From NCBI GenBank assembly GCA_963846915.1, contig CAWJXV010000009.1, forward strand, positions 496,001 through 560,000: DNA of 64,000 bases, read 5' to 3'. Below, one piece after another: positions 57,591 to 64,000 of this stretch. Numbering within the stretch: position 1 is the stretch's first letter; each line of letters begins with the position of its first letter. A program made the position numbers and the translations under genes. Under the pieces are notes generated by a model. It saw only the letters and a list, made by a program, of their open reading frames with translations, did not search any database and was not told the origin of the DNA. Origin of the DNA: PALSA-612 sp963846915. GTDB lineage: Bacteria; Actinomycetota; Thermoleophilia; Gaiellales; Gaiellaceae.

Positions 57591-58946
57591 GGCGACGGCG
57601 TCGACGCTGTCGGCGTAGACGACGTCCTGCCCGTGCTTGCCGTAGCCGTTCGTCCCGCACGAGATCGTGTCGCGCTGCCCGTCGCGCGCGTAGATCGTGT
57701 CCGCGCCGCCCTGCCCGCTCAGGTGGTCTCGACCCGGGCCGCCGATCAGGACATCGATCGAGGGGCCTCCCAGAAGCGTGTCGTTCCCGGGCCCGCCGAG
57801 CAGCCGGTCCTGTCCGTAGCCGCCGTTCAGGACGTCGGCGCCGGGCCCGCCGTTCAGCGTGATGCCCTGGAAGAAGTAGCCCGTGTCGTCGGCGTAGAGC
57901 GTGTCGTTCCCGCCCAGCCCCACGAGGACTCGCGAAAAGTCCCCGTGCAGCACGTCCGGCCCGGGCGTGCCCACGATCCGGCAGCTGTTCGTGAGCCGCC
58001 GCCGGTTGGTCCCGTCCGCGTTGGCGACGTAGATCCCGTCCCGGTCTCGGCACTCGCCGCCGGCGACCCAGGAGATCCGCTTGCCGTCGTTGGAGAACAG
58101 GGCGCCGTCGAGGCCGACCAGCGTCTGACGCTTGCCGGTTGTCACGTCGATTCCCACCAGACCGACGGTCCCCGCCCCGAAGACGATGCTCGTGCTCGGC
58201 TTCCACACCAGATCGCCCCGGTACGCGCCCCTGATCGAGTAGGTGACGGTCGAGCCGCCGATCTTCGCGACGGCGAGAACGGTCCGCGCGTCGCTGCGCC
58301 AGAAGGCGAGCCGCGTGCTGTCGGGCGACCAGACCGGGTCGACGTTGACCTTCGCGCTTCCGGCCGTGACGTCGGTATTGCCGCTCCCGTCCGGCTTGAC
58401 GACGTGAATGTGCGTCCTGGCGACCCCCGCTCCGTATGCGATCAGCTGCCCGTTCGGCGACCACGCCGGGTGCGCCGTGAACTTCGGCGCGACCGTAGTG
58501 AGCCCGGTGCCGTCGGCAGCGATGACCGCGAGCGCGCCGCTCGCGTCGACGAACGCGATCCGCTTCGAGTCCGGCGACCACACGAAGGTGTGGTTGCCCT
58601 CGCCGACCCCTTTCGCCAGCACGCGCTCGTCGCTGCCGTCAACCTTCCAGACCGTGAGCAGCCCCATGCCGCTCGTGTTGTCGATCGCGGCGACGTGCGT
58701 CCAGTCCGGTGAGCGCACTCCCACGGGGATGCCCGGAACGAAGTGCTCGGGCCCGCCGGTGGCCGCGACGTACCCGACGGTCGGCTCCGGCTGGGCGCCG
58801 GCGCGGATCGTCTCGAAGACCAGCTGCGTCCCCTGCGGCGACCACTGCTGACAGCAGTCTCCGGGCGGCGGGAAGTAGCTTCCGGCCTCACTCGATCCGG
58901 CAAGGCCGAGGACGAGGAGCGCTCCGAGGAGGACGGCTCTCCTCAT
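57561..58946 (-). CDS. Secreted beta-propeller protein with RTX calcium repeats
   Basis: A 461-residue exported protein. Signal peptide at 1-21; TolB/PD40-like blades at ~30-320 (SPDSKRIAFVDA, AWSPNGQLIAYG, VWSPDSTRLAFW); hemolysin-type nonapeptides at ~325-440 (GTPGPDVLHGD, GGNDTLYADD, GPGADVLNGGYGQDRLLGGPGND, GGPGRDHLSGQGGADTIYA). Cysteine pairs CC(~31) and C..C near the end suggest disulfides. Likely a calcium-folded surface or extracellular protein. The Sec-type signal on an RTX protein differs from classical type I secreted toxins. Confidence 0.85.
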   Translation of the reverse strand: MRRAVLLGALLVLGLAGSSEAGSYFPPPGDCCQQWSPQGTQLVFETIRAGAQPEPTVGYVAATGGPEHFVPGIPVGVRSPDWTHVAAIDNTSGMGLLTVWKVDGSDERVLAKGVGEGNHTFVWSPDSKRIAFVDASGALAVIAADGTGLTTVAPKFTAHPAWSPNGQLIAYGAGVARTHIHVVKPDGSGNTDVTAGSAKVNVDPVWSPDSTRLAFWRSDARTVLAVAKIGGSTVTYSIRGAYRGDLVWKPSTSIVFGAGTVGLVGIDVTTGKRQTLVGLDGALFSNDGKRISWVAGGECRDRDGIYVANADGTNRRRLTNSCRIVGTPGPDVLHGDFSRVLVGLGGNDTLYADDTGYFFQGITLNGGPGADVLNGGYGQDRLLGGPGNDTLLGGPSIDVLIGGPGRDHLSGQGGADTIYARDGQRDTISCGTNGYGKHGQDVVYADSVDAVASDCEIVHRS

Positions 58947-58952
58947 GCGCGG

Positions 58953-58958
58953 AGAGTA
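58953..58958 (-). promoter_or_regulatory. -10-like TACTCT before propeller/RTX gene
   Basis: On the minus strand TACTCT ends 6 bases before ATG 58946. Confidence 0.45.
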
Positions 58959-58986
58959 ACGAAGCTGGGTCGAGATTGCCCCTCGT

Positions 58987-58992
58987 TAGACT
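58987..58992 (+). promoter_or_regulatory. -10-like TAGACT before epimerase gene
   Basis: TAGACT ends 6 bases before ATG 58999; the divergent TACTCT lies 28 bases away. Confidence 0.5.
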
Positions 58993-58998
58993 CGCCGC

Positions 58999-59970
58999 AT
59001 GGCCCTCGAAGGCAAGCGGGTGCTGATCACGGGCGGCGCGGGATTCATCGGCACCACGCTCGCCCGGCGGCTCGTCGACGCCAACGAGATCGTCACGCTC
59101 GACAACCTCCACCGCGACGCCCTCACCGGCACGCCGCTGCTCGAGCATCCGAACTTCACGTTCCACGAGGCCGACGTCCTCGATCCGGATACGCTGGCCG
59201 GCCTCGTCAACGGAGCGACCCACGTCGTGCACGGCGCGGCCATCGCAGGCGTCGAGACGGTGATCGAGAGCCCCGTGCGGACGATGCGCGTGAACGTGAT
59301 CGGCACCTACAACGTGCTCGAGGCGGCAGTCGCGGCGGGCCCGGTGCTCGAGCGCTTCGTCGACTTCTCGACGAGCGAGGTGTTCGGCACGCAGGCGATC
59401 AACGTCGAGGAAGGGCATGTGACGACGACCGGCTCCGTCGGCGAGGCGCGCTGGACGTACGCGGTCTCGAAGCTCGCCGGGGAGCACATGACGCACGCCT
59501 ACCACGACGAGCTCGGGCTGCCGACTGTCACGGTACGGCCGTTCAACGTCTACGGGCCGGGGCAGATCGGCGGCGGCGCGATCCGGGCGTTCATCGAGGC
59601 GGCGCTCGCGGGGCACGACCTGACCATTCACGGCGACGGCTCGCAGATCCGCGCGTGGTGCTACGTGGACGACATGGTCGAGGCGCTGCTCGCCTGCCTC
59701 GAGCGGCCGGAGGCGGTCGGCCAGACCTTCAACGTCGGCAACGTGCGCTCGACCGTGACCATCCTCGATCTGGCCGAGCGGATCAAGCGCCTGACCGGCT
59801 GCCCGGGCGAGATCGTCTTCCGCCCGCTCCATTACTCCGACGTCGAGATCCGGATCCCGAACGTGAACAAGGCCCGCGAGCTGCTCGGCTTCGAGGCGAA
59901 GGTCGACCTGGACGAGGGGCTGGCGAGGACGATCGCGTGGTATCGCGAGAGACAGCCGGCGACGACGTAG
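58999..59970 (+). CDS. NAD-dependent nucleotide-sugar epimerase/dehydratase
   Basis: A 323-residue extended SDR. NAD motif VLITGGAGFIGTTLARRL; active site STSEVFGTQ and YAVSKLAGE (YxxxK); RPFNVYGPGQIGGGAI and HGDGSQIRAWCYVDDMVEALL, as in UDP-glucuronate decarboxylases and UDP-glucose/GlcNAc 4-epimerases. The exact sugar is not decidable from motifs. The next gene, a DegT aminotransferase, overlaps its end by 34 bases, so a 4-keto sugar intermediate passed to an aminotransferase is a good guess. Confidence 0.9.
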   Translation: MALEGKRVLITGGAGFIGTTLARRLVDANEIVTLDNLHRDALTGTPLLEHPNFTFHEADVLDPDTLAGLVNGATHVVHGAAIAGVETVIESPVRTMRVNVIGTYNVLEAAVAAGPVLERFVDFSTSEVFGTQAINVEEGHVTTTGSVGEARWTYAVSKLAGEHMTHAYHDELGLPTVTVRPFNVYGPGQIGGGAIRAFIEAALAGHDLTIHGDGSQIRAWCYVDDMVEALLACLERPEAVGQTFNVGNVRSTVTILDLAERIKRLTGCPGEIVFRPLHYSDVEIRIPNVNKARELLGFEAKVDLDEGLARTIAWYRERQPATT

Positions 59971-61016
59971 TCCGTTTGGCGTGGCCCGACGTCGGCGCCG
60001 AGGAGGCTGCGGCCGTCGCGGAGGTGCTCGAGACCGGGCAGCTAACGATGGGCCCGAGGGTCGCCGAGCTGGAAGGGCTGCTCGCGTCCGTATGCGAGGT
60101 CGAGCACGCCGTGGCGGTCTCGTCCGGGACGGCCGCCCTGCATCTGGCCGTGCTCGCGCTCGGGCTCCAGCCGGGCGACGAGGTGATCGTTCCGGCCTAC
60201 ACGTTCCCGGCCACGGCAAACGTGGTCGCGCTGGCCGGGCTGCAGCCGGTGCTCGTCGACGTCGACCCGGTGACGATGAACATCGACCCCGCACGGGTCG
60301 AGCCGACGCGCCGCACGAAGGCGATCGTGCCCGTGCACCTGTTCGGCCGGCCCGCCCGCCTCGAGGAGCTGCCGGCGCTGACGCTGATCGAGGACGCCGC
60401 CGGTGCGCTGGGTGCTCGCCGCAGCGGCCGGGCGTGCGGCGGGCTCGGCCTCGTCGGCTGCCTCTCCTTCCACCCGCGCAAGATCGTGACGACCGGCGAG
60501 GGCGGCGCGGTGACGACGAGCGACGCCGGGCTCGCCGATGCCGTGCGGCAGCTCCGAAACCATGGCTGGTCGCCGCCGCCTCTCGCCGACATGCCCGTGC
60601 CGGGTCTCAACTACCGGCTCTCGGACGTCCTCTGCGCCGTCGGGATCCCGCAGCTGGTGCGGCTCGAGGAGCTGCTCGCGACGCGGGAGCGGATCGCCAC
60701 GGGATACGCCGAGCGCCTGGCCGAGCTGCCGGTCGTGCTTCCCTCGGCGGATGAGGGCGACCGCCACGGCTGGCAGGCGTACGTGATCCAGGTCGACCGC
60801 CGCGACGAGGTGCTGGCAGCGCTCCGGGCGCATGGGATCGAAGCGCAGATCGGCACGTACGCGCTCCACCGACTCTCGGCCTACGCCGACCAGGGCGCCT
60901 TCCCCGGCGCCGACCACGCCTTCGAGCGCGCGCTCGCACTCCCGTTCCACTCGCGGCTCGCCGACTCCGATCTCGACCGGGTCGCCGATGCCTTGACAGC
61001 CGTTGTGAGTGACTGA
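59937..61016 (+). CDS. DegT/DnrJ/EryC1 sugar aminotransferase
   Basis: A 359-residue PLP enzyme, second of its type in the window: VLETGQLTMGPRVAELEGLLAS, AVSSGTAALHLAVLAL, PAYTFPATANVVALAG, PVHLFGRPARLEELP, EDAAGALGA and the PLP lysine in SFHPRKIVTTGEGG. The substrate segment NHGWSPPPLADMPVPGLNYRLSDVLCAVG is standard. GTG 59937 gives a short leader peptide before the conserved part. Its 3' end carries the promoter and an operator candidate of the following tetR gene. Confidence 0.9.
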   Translation: MVSRETAGDDVVRLAWPDVGAEEAAAVAEVLETGQLTMGPRVAELEGLLASVCEVEHAVAVSSGTAALHLAVLALGLQPGDEVIVPAYTFPATANVVALAGLQPVLVDVDPVTMNIDPARVEPTRRTKAIVPVHLFGRPARLEELPALTLIEDAAGALGARRSGRACGGLGLVGCLSFHPRKIVTTGEGGAVTTSDAGLADAVRQLRNHGWSPPPLADMPVPGLNYRLSDVLCAVGIPQLVRLEELLATRERIATGYAERLAELPVVLPSADEGDRHGWQAYVIQVDRRDEVLAALRAHGIEAQIGTYALHRLSAYADQGAFPGADHAFERALALPFHSRLADSDLDRVADALTAVVSD

Positions 61017-61021
61017 TAACT
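60993..61021 (+). promoter_or_regulatory. Promoter of second tetR gene
   Basis: TTGACA at 60993-60998 and ATAACT at 61016-61021 with 17 bases between, the best sigma70-type pair in the window. It lies inside the aminotransferase gene end and would start transcription at about GTG 61030. Confidence 0.6.
61003..61019. promoter_or_regulatory. TetR operator candidate, site 1
   Basis: TTGTGAGTGACTGATAA has 6 of 8 symmetrical pairs and overlaps the -10. Its core AGTGACTG recurs, inverted, at 61616-61632 before the exporter gene. Confidence 0.5.
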
Positions 61022-61029
61022 TCCAAAAC

Positions 61030-61584
61030 GTGAACGCACAGACCGCAGAGCGCAAGACCGCCGACGAGCGCCGGGAGGCGATCCTCGAGTCCGCGCTGAC
61101 CGAGTTCGGGAATCACGGGTTCGAGGGTGCCTCGACGGACGCGATCGCGCGGGCGGCCGGCATCTCCCAGCCCTACCTCTTCCGGCTGTTCGGCACGAAG
61201 AAGGAGCTCTTCATCGCATCGACCGAGCGGTGCTTCCAGGACACGTACGCGCGGTTTGCCGAGGTGTCGGGCGGGCTGAGCGGCGAGGAGGCCCTCGAGG
61301 CGATGGGCGCCGAGTACAGGCGCATGATCACCGAGGATCCGCGGCGGCTCCGGGGGCAGATGCAATCGTACGCAGCCTGCAACGATCCCGAGATCGGCGC
61401 GGTCGTCCGCCGGGGCTTCGGCAGGCTCGTCGACCTCGTCGAGTCGAAGGCGGTCGGGCCGGAGCGGGCGATGACGTTCTTCGCCGGCGGGATGCTGATC
61501 AACGTGATGGCGTCGATGGGCGTGTTCGGCAGTGACGAGCCGTGGGCCGCGAAGTTCGTCCAGGCGCTGACGGAGCAGGCATAG
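61030..61584 (+). CDS. TetR/AcrR family regulator
   Basis: A 184-residue TetR regulator from GTG 61030 (GTG 61009, 7 codons earlier, is the longer option). DNA-binding part: RREAILESALTEFGNHGFEGASTDAIARAAGISQPYLFRLFGTKKELFIAS; C-terminal domain EALEAMGAEYRRMI... MTFFAGGMLINVMASMG. The later start is preferred because the ATAACT hexamer overlaps the earlier codon region. Followed by an exporter gene with a shared operator motif, implying local repression. Confidence 0.92.
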   Translation: MNAQTAERKTADERREAILESALTEFGNHGFEGASTDAIARAAGISQPYLFRLFGTKKELFIASTERCFQDTYARFAEVSGGLSGEEALEAMGAEYRRMITEDPRRLRGQMQSYAACNDPEIGAVVRRGFGRLVDLVESKAVGPERAMTFFAGGMLINVMASMGVFGSDEPWAAKFVQALTEQA

Positions 61585-61600
61585 AAGGCGCCCTTTTTTT
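61585..61600 (+). terminator. Weak hairpin with T-run after tetR
   Basis: AAGG-CGC-CCTT (one C between) followed by a run of seven T's, directly after the stop codon. The stem is only 4 bp, so the call is weak, but T-runs are otherwise very rare in this sequence. Confidence 0.35.
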
Positions 61601-61615
61601 CGCCGCAGTTATGAG

Positions 61616-61632
61616 TAAGCAGTCACTAGTAA
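61616..61632. promoter_or_regulatory. TetR operator candidate, site 2
   Basis: TAAGCAGTCACTAGTAA; its complement TTACTAGTGACTGCTTA matches site 1 at 12 of 17 positions. It lies directly before the ribosome site AAGGAGG (61634-61640) of the exporter gene. Confidence 0.5.
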
Positions 61633-61645
61633 CAAGGAGGACGAG

Positions 61646-63070
61646 ATGGTCGACAGAGTAGGAGGCAAGACCCTCTGGACATTCGTGATCACCTCGATCG
61701 CGCTCGTCATGGTCACGCTCGACAACCTGGTGGTGACGACCGCAATCCCGGTGATCCGCAAGGACCTGCAAGCGTCGCTACAGAGCCTCGAGTGGACGGT
61801 CAACGCGTACACGCTGACCTTCGCCGTCCTGCTCCTGACCGGGGCCGCGCTCGGCGACCGCTTCGGGCGGCGCCGGCTGTTCGTGATCGGCCTCGCGATC
61901 TTTACCGGGGCCTCGGCCTTCGCCGCGCTCGCGCCCTCGGTCGAGGTGCTGAACCTCGCACGAGCGCTGCAGGGAGTCGGCGGCGCGATCGTCATGCCGC
62001 TGACGCTGACGCTGCTCAGCGCCGCAGTCCCGGCCGAGAAGCGCGGGCTCGCGCTCGGCGCGTGGGGCGGCATCGGCGGCCTCGCAGTCGCGCTCGGCCC
62101 GCTGGTCGGCGGCGCGATCGTGCAGGGCATCTCGTGGCAGTGGATCTTCTGGCTCAACGTGCCGATCGGCATCGTGCTGATCCCGCTCGCGTGGCGGCGG
62201 CTCGACGAGAGCCGCGGCCCCAACGCGGCGCTCGACCTGCCCGGCGTCGTGCTCGCGAGCGCCGGCCTGCTCGGCATCGTCTGGGGACTCGTGCGCGGGA
62301 ACGAGGTCGGCTGGGGGAGCCCGGAGATCGTCGGCGCGCTTCTCGGCGGCGCCGCGCTCGTCGCGGCGTTCGTTGCCTGGGAGCTGCGCGCGAAGGCGCC
62401 GATGCTGCCGATGCGCTTTTTCCGCAACCGCACGTTCGCACAGGCCAACCTCGCCTCCCTGCTCATGTTCTTCGGGATGTTCGGGTCGATCTTCCTGCTG
62501 GCCCAGTTCTTCCAGACCGTCCAGGGGTACTCGCCGTTCGAGGCCGGCCTGCGGATCCTCCCGTGGACGGCGATGCCGATCTTCATCGCGCCGATCGCGG
62601 GTGCGCTGTCGGATCGCATCCCGGGCCCGCGGATCATGGGCGTCGGGCTCGCACTGCAGGCGATCGGCCTCGGCTGGATCGCAGCGGTGTCGACGCCGAC
62701 GGTGCCCTACGCGGAACTCGTCGGGCCGTTCTTCCTCTCCGGCATCGGTATGGCGCTCTTCTTCGCACCGGTCGCGAACGTCGTCCTCGGGTCGGTGAAG
62801 CCGAGCGAGGAGGGTCAGGCGTCCGGTGCCAACAACGCGATCCGGGAGCTCGGCGGCGTCTTCGGAGTCGCCGTCCTGGCCTCGATCTTCTCGAGCTACG
62901 GCGGCTACGGGACCGGTGCGTCCTTCGTTGCCGGGCTGACTCCGGCCGTCTGGGTCGGCGCGGCCGTCGTCGGCGTCGGAGCCCTCGCCGCGCTGACGAT
63001 CCCCGTTCGCCGCAAGGCTCGCGGCGCCGAGGTCGTGCAGCTCGAGCCGGCGCTCGAGGAAGCCGCGTAA
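61646..63070 (+). CDS. MFS drug exporter, DHA2 (EmrB/QacA) type
   Basis: A 474-residue, 14-helix exporter: TLDNLVVTTAIPVIRKDL, LTGAALGDRFGRRRLF (motif A), and LGAWGGIGGLAVALGPLVGGAIVQGISWQWIFWLNVPIG (motif C). It has the strongest ribosome site in the window, AAGGAGG with a 5-base spacer before ATG 61646, so its mRNA has a proper leader. Regulation by the adjacent TetR protein through sites at 61003 and 61616 is likely. Confidence 0.93.
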   Translation: MVDRVGGKTLWTFVITSIALVMVTLDNLVVTTAIPVIRKDLQASLQSLEWTVNAYTLTFAVLLLTGAALGDRFGRRRLFVIGLAIFTGASAFAALAPSVEVLNLARALQGVGGAIVMPLTLTLLSAAVPAEKRGLALGAWGGIGGLAVALGPLVGGAIVQGISWQWIFWLNVPIGIVLIPLAWRRLDESRGPNAALDLPGVVLASAGLLGIVWGLVRGNEVGWGSPEIVGALLGGAALVAAFVAWELRAKAPMLPMRFFRNRTFAQANLASLLMFFGMFGSIFLLAQFFQTVQGYSPFEAGLRILPWTAMPIFIAPIAGALSDRIPGPRIMGVGLALQAIGLGWIAAVSTPTVPYAELVGPFFLSGIGMALFFAPVANVVLGSVKPSEEGQASGANNAIRELGGVFGVAVLASIFSSYGGYGTGASFVAGLTPAVWVGAAVVGVGALAALTIPVRRKARGAEVVQLEPALEEAA

Positions 63071-63080
63071 CACGGTTCAC

Positions 63081-63677
63081 TTACAGGCTGTCCCACCCGG
63101 CTGGAAGCTCAGGCGCGTTCCAGCCGGGGTCGGGACGCCAGTCCTCGAAGCCCGTCGGAATCAGGTCTGGAAGCGCCGCGATCACGCGCTCGCCCTCGGC
63201 CCGGATCTCGATGGCCTCGTCGGGACTGAACAGCCCTAGCGCGACGCACGCAGCGAGGTCGTCCTCATCCTTCCATCTCCACGAGCCGTCCGGATCGATC
63301 CACACGTCGAGCGCCTGGTCGAGCGTGTCGAAGCCGATCGGTGAGCGCTCGAGCGGCTTTTGCAGGTTGACGTACCAGCCGACGAACTCGTCTGTCGCCT
63401 CGTCCCAGAAGAGGGCGAGCGAGTGCCTCGCTCCGAACCGCGTGATCTGGAGCACACGGTTCGACGTCCACGCGTGAGGCGACGTCTCGACGGAGGAGCC
63501 CCAGCTGCGGATGTCGTGGCCGTCCGCAGTGCGCGGGACCCAGCGCCCCTCGACGCCGGGCCGGATGAATAGCACCACGCGGTCGTCGGAGTCCTCGACC
63601 ACCGTGTGCGGGAAGGCCCAGCGCACGCGACCTCTGAACACGCTGCGAAGCAGCGCGGTCTCGCCGGGCCGGAACAC
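63081..63677 (-). CDS. DUF402 domain protein
   Basis: A 198-residue protein with the DUF402 core: RVRWAFPHTVVEDSDDRVVLFI, FGARHSLALFWDEATDEFVGWYVNLQKPLERSPIGFDTLDQALDVWIDPDGSWRWKDEDD. The residues GWYVNLQ and DxDGxWxWKDEDD fit the metal-dependent nucleoside-phosphate phosphatase fold of this family (FomD/Ntdp-like). GTG 63677 lies 6 bases after a TAGATT hexamer. It converges on the exporter gene with a 10-base gap. Confidence 0.88.
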   Translation of the reverse strand: MFRPGETALLRSVFRGRVRWAFPHTVVEDSDDRVVLFIRPGVEGRWVPRTADGHDIRSWGSSVETSPHAWTSNRVLQITRFGARHSLALFWDEATDEFVGWYVNLQKPLERSPIGFDTLDQALDVWIDPDGSWRWKDEDDLAACVALGLFSPDEAIEIRAEGERVIAALPDLIPTGFEDWRPDPGWNAPELPAGWDSL

Positions 63678-63683
63678 GCGGCG

Positions 63684-63689
63684 AATCTA
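63684..63689 (-). promoter_or_regulatory. -10-like TAGATT before DUF402 gene
   Basis: TAGATT on the minus strand includes the stop codon of the upstream gene and ends 6 bases before GTG 63677. Confidence 0.5.
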
Positions 63690-64000
63690 GCCGCTCGGAT
63701 CGATGATGTGCGTGATGTCCGGGAACGGGTAGAGCGTCAGATGGACGAAGAGGATCGCGAGGCCCCAGATGATCACGAACGTGACGAACCAGCCGAGCTT
63801 GGGGCCGAGCATCCACGGCCAGCTCCGACGCTCGAGCCAGCCCGCGAGGTTCTTCACCGTCGCGACCATGGTCGGATAGGGAACGTCCGCGCCCCAGAAG
63901 AAGGCGATCAGGCTGGGAACGAGGAACCAGAGCACGGCGACCGACACGTAGATGACGAACGACGCGTGGAAGCGCCTCGGATCGTCCCACCACTGGGTCG
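63687..64000 (-). CDS. Membrane protein, C-terminal part (cut by window edge)
   Basis: The frame is open to the right edge: QWWDDPRRFHASFVIYVSVAVLWFLVPSLIAFFWG then WPWMLGPKLGWFVTFVIIWGLAILFVHLTLYPFPDITHIIDPSG. Two hydrophobic helices are visible. An internal GTG at 63947 could start an 86-residue protein, but the sequence before it looks equally coding, so a longer protein entering from outside the window is preferred. No family recognised. Confidence 0.6.
   Translation of the reverse strand, partial: TQWWDDPRRFHASFVIYVSVAVLWFLVPSLIAFFWGADVPYPTMVATVKNLAGWLERRSWPWMLGPKLGWFVTFVIIWGLAILFVHLTLYPFPDITHIIDPSG

Overview
The window is very GC-rich, has G or C at most third codon positions, starts many genes with GTG, and packs genes into runs with 4-base NTGA overlaps. 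Gene content (futalosine-type menaquinone genes, a Rieske/split cytochrome b complex with a fused cytochrome c, a DUF2630 protein, polyprenyl and haem genes) points to a deep-branching actinobacterium, most likely class Thermoleophilia (Gaiellales/Solirubrobacterales). This is inference from content; there is no rRNA in the window. I found no tRNA, rRNA, CRISPR array, transposase or phage gene.

Layout. 1-4250: AI-2E-type permease, hemB, hemL, a linked unknown gene and a 48-residue membrane peptide. 4252-6216: DUF1697 gene, a frameshifted NAD epimerase and a SixA phosphatase. 6256-10339: ubiD, then the Rieske-cytochrome b-cytochrome c complex. 10499-16829: a tightly coupled menaquinone operon (ubiX, menG, polyprenyl diphosphate synthase, mqnA, an unusual radical SAM gene, mqnC) running into an intradiol-dioxygenase-like secreted protein and a GNAT acetyltransferase. 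16830-17352: largely non-coding, holding a ~155-bp imperfect palindrome. 17353-25148: cupin, frameshifted phosphodiester glycosidase, DedA protein, a DegT aminotransferase/FlaA1-PglF dehydratase pair, and a UvrD-like helicase. 25134-29709: DUF354 protein, LysR regulator with a maleylacetate-reductase-like gene, small membrane proteins, uppP. 29745-36598: short fumarate-reductase-like flavoprotein, two-subunit fumarase, ComA-type phosphosulfolactate synthase, APS reductase, APS kinase, ATP sulfurylase, TSUP exporter. 36628-47448: Ig-like protein, O-antigen ligase-like protein, PIG-L deacetylase, MBL protein, MarR/MFS pair, L,D-transpeptidase, SnoaL-like protein, VOC protein, M29 aminopeptidase, orphan DppB permease. 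47456-55750 (minus strand): AAA ATPase, DUF2630, and a polysaccharide-type locus with a glycosyltransferase-flippase fusion, two ATP-grasp proteins, two methyltransferases and a deacetylase. 55764-64000: two TetR/MFS pairs, a beta-propeller/RTX secreted protein, an epimerase/DegT pair, DUF402 and a partial membrane protein.

How the parts fit. HemB/HemL feed haem to the bc complex; the ubiX-menG-prenyl-mqn operon makes its menaquinone; UppP, the sugar-nucleotide enzymes, ligase and flippase serve the cell envelope. The sulfur operon activates sulfate, reduces APS to sulfite and can add sulfite to PEP; no sulfite reductase is seen here.

The most striking window-wide signal is regulatory: about twenty genes have a TANNNT hexamer (commonly TAGACT) ending 6-9 bases before the start codon, as expected of -10 elements driving leaderless mRNAs. 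Other highlights are the CX8CX2C radical SAM enzyme in the menaquinone operon, ComA inside the sulfate-activation operon, a dispersed palindromic repeat that also encodes the ComA tail, and several palindromic operator candidates.
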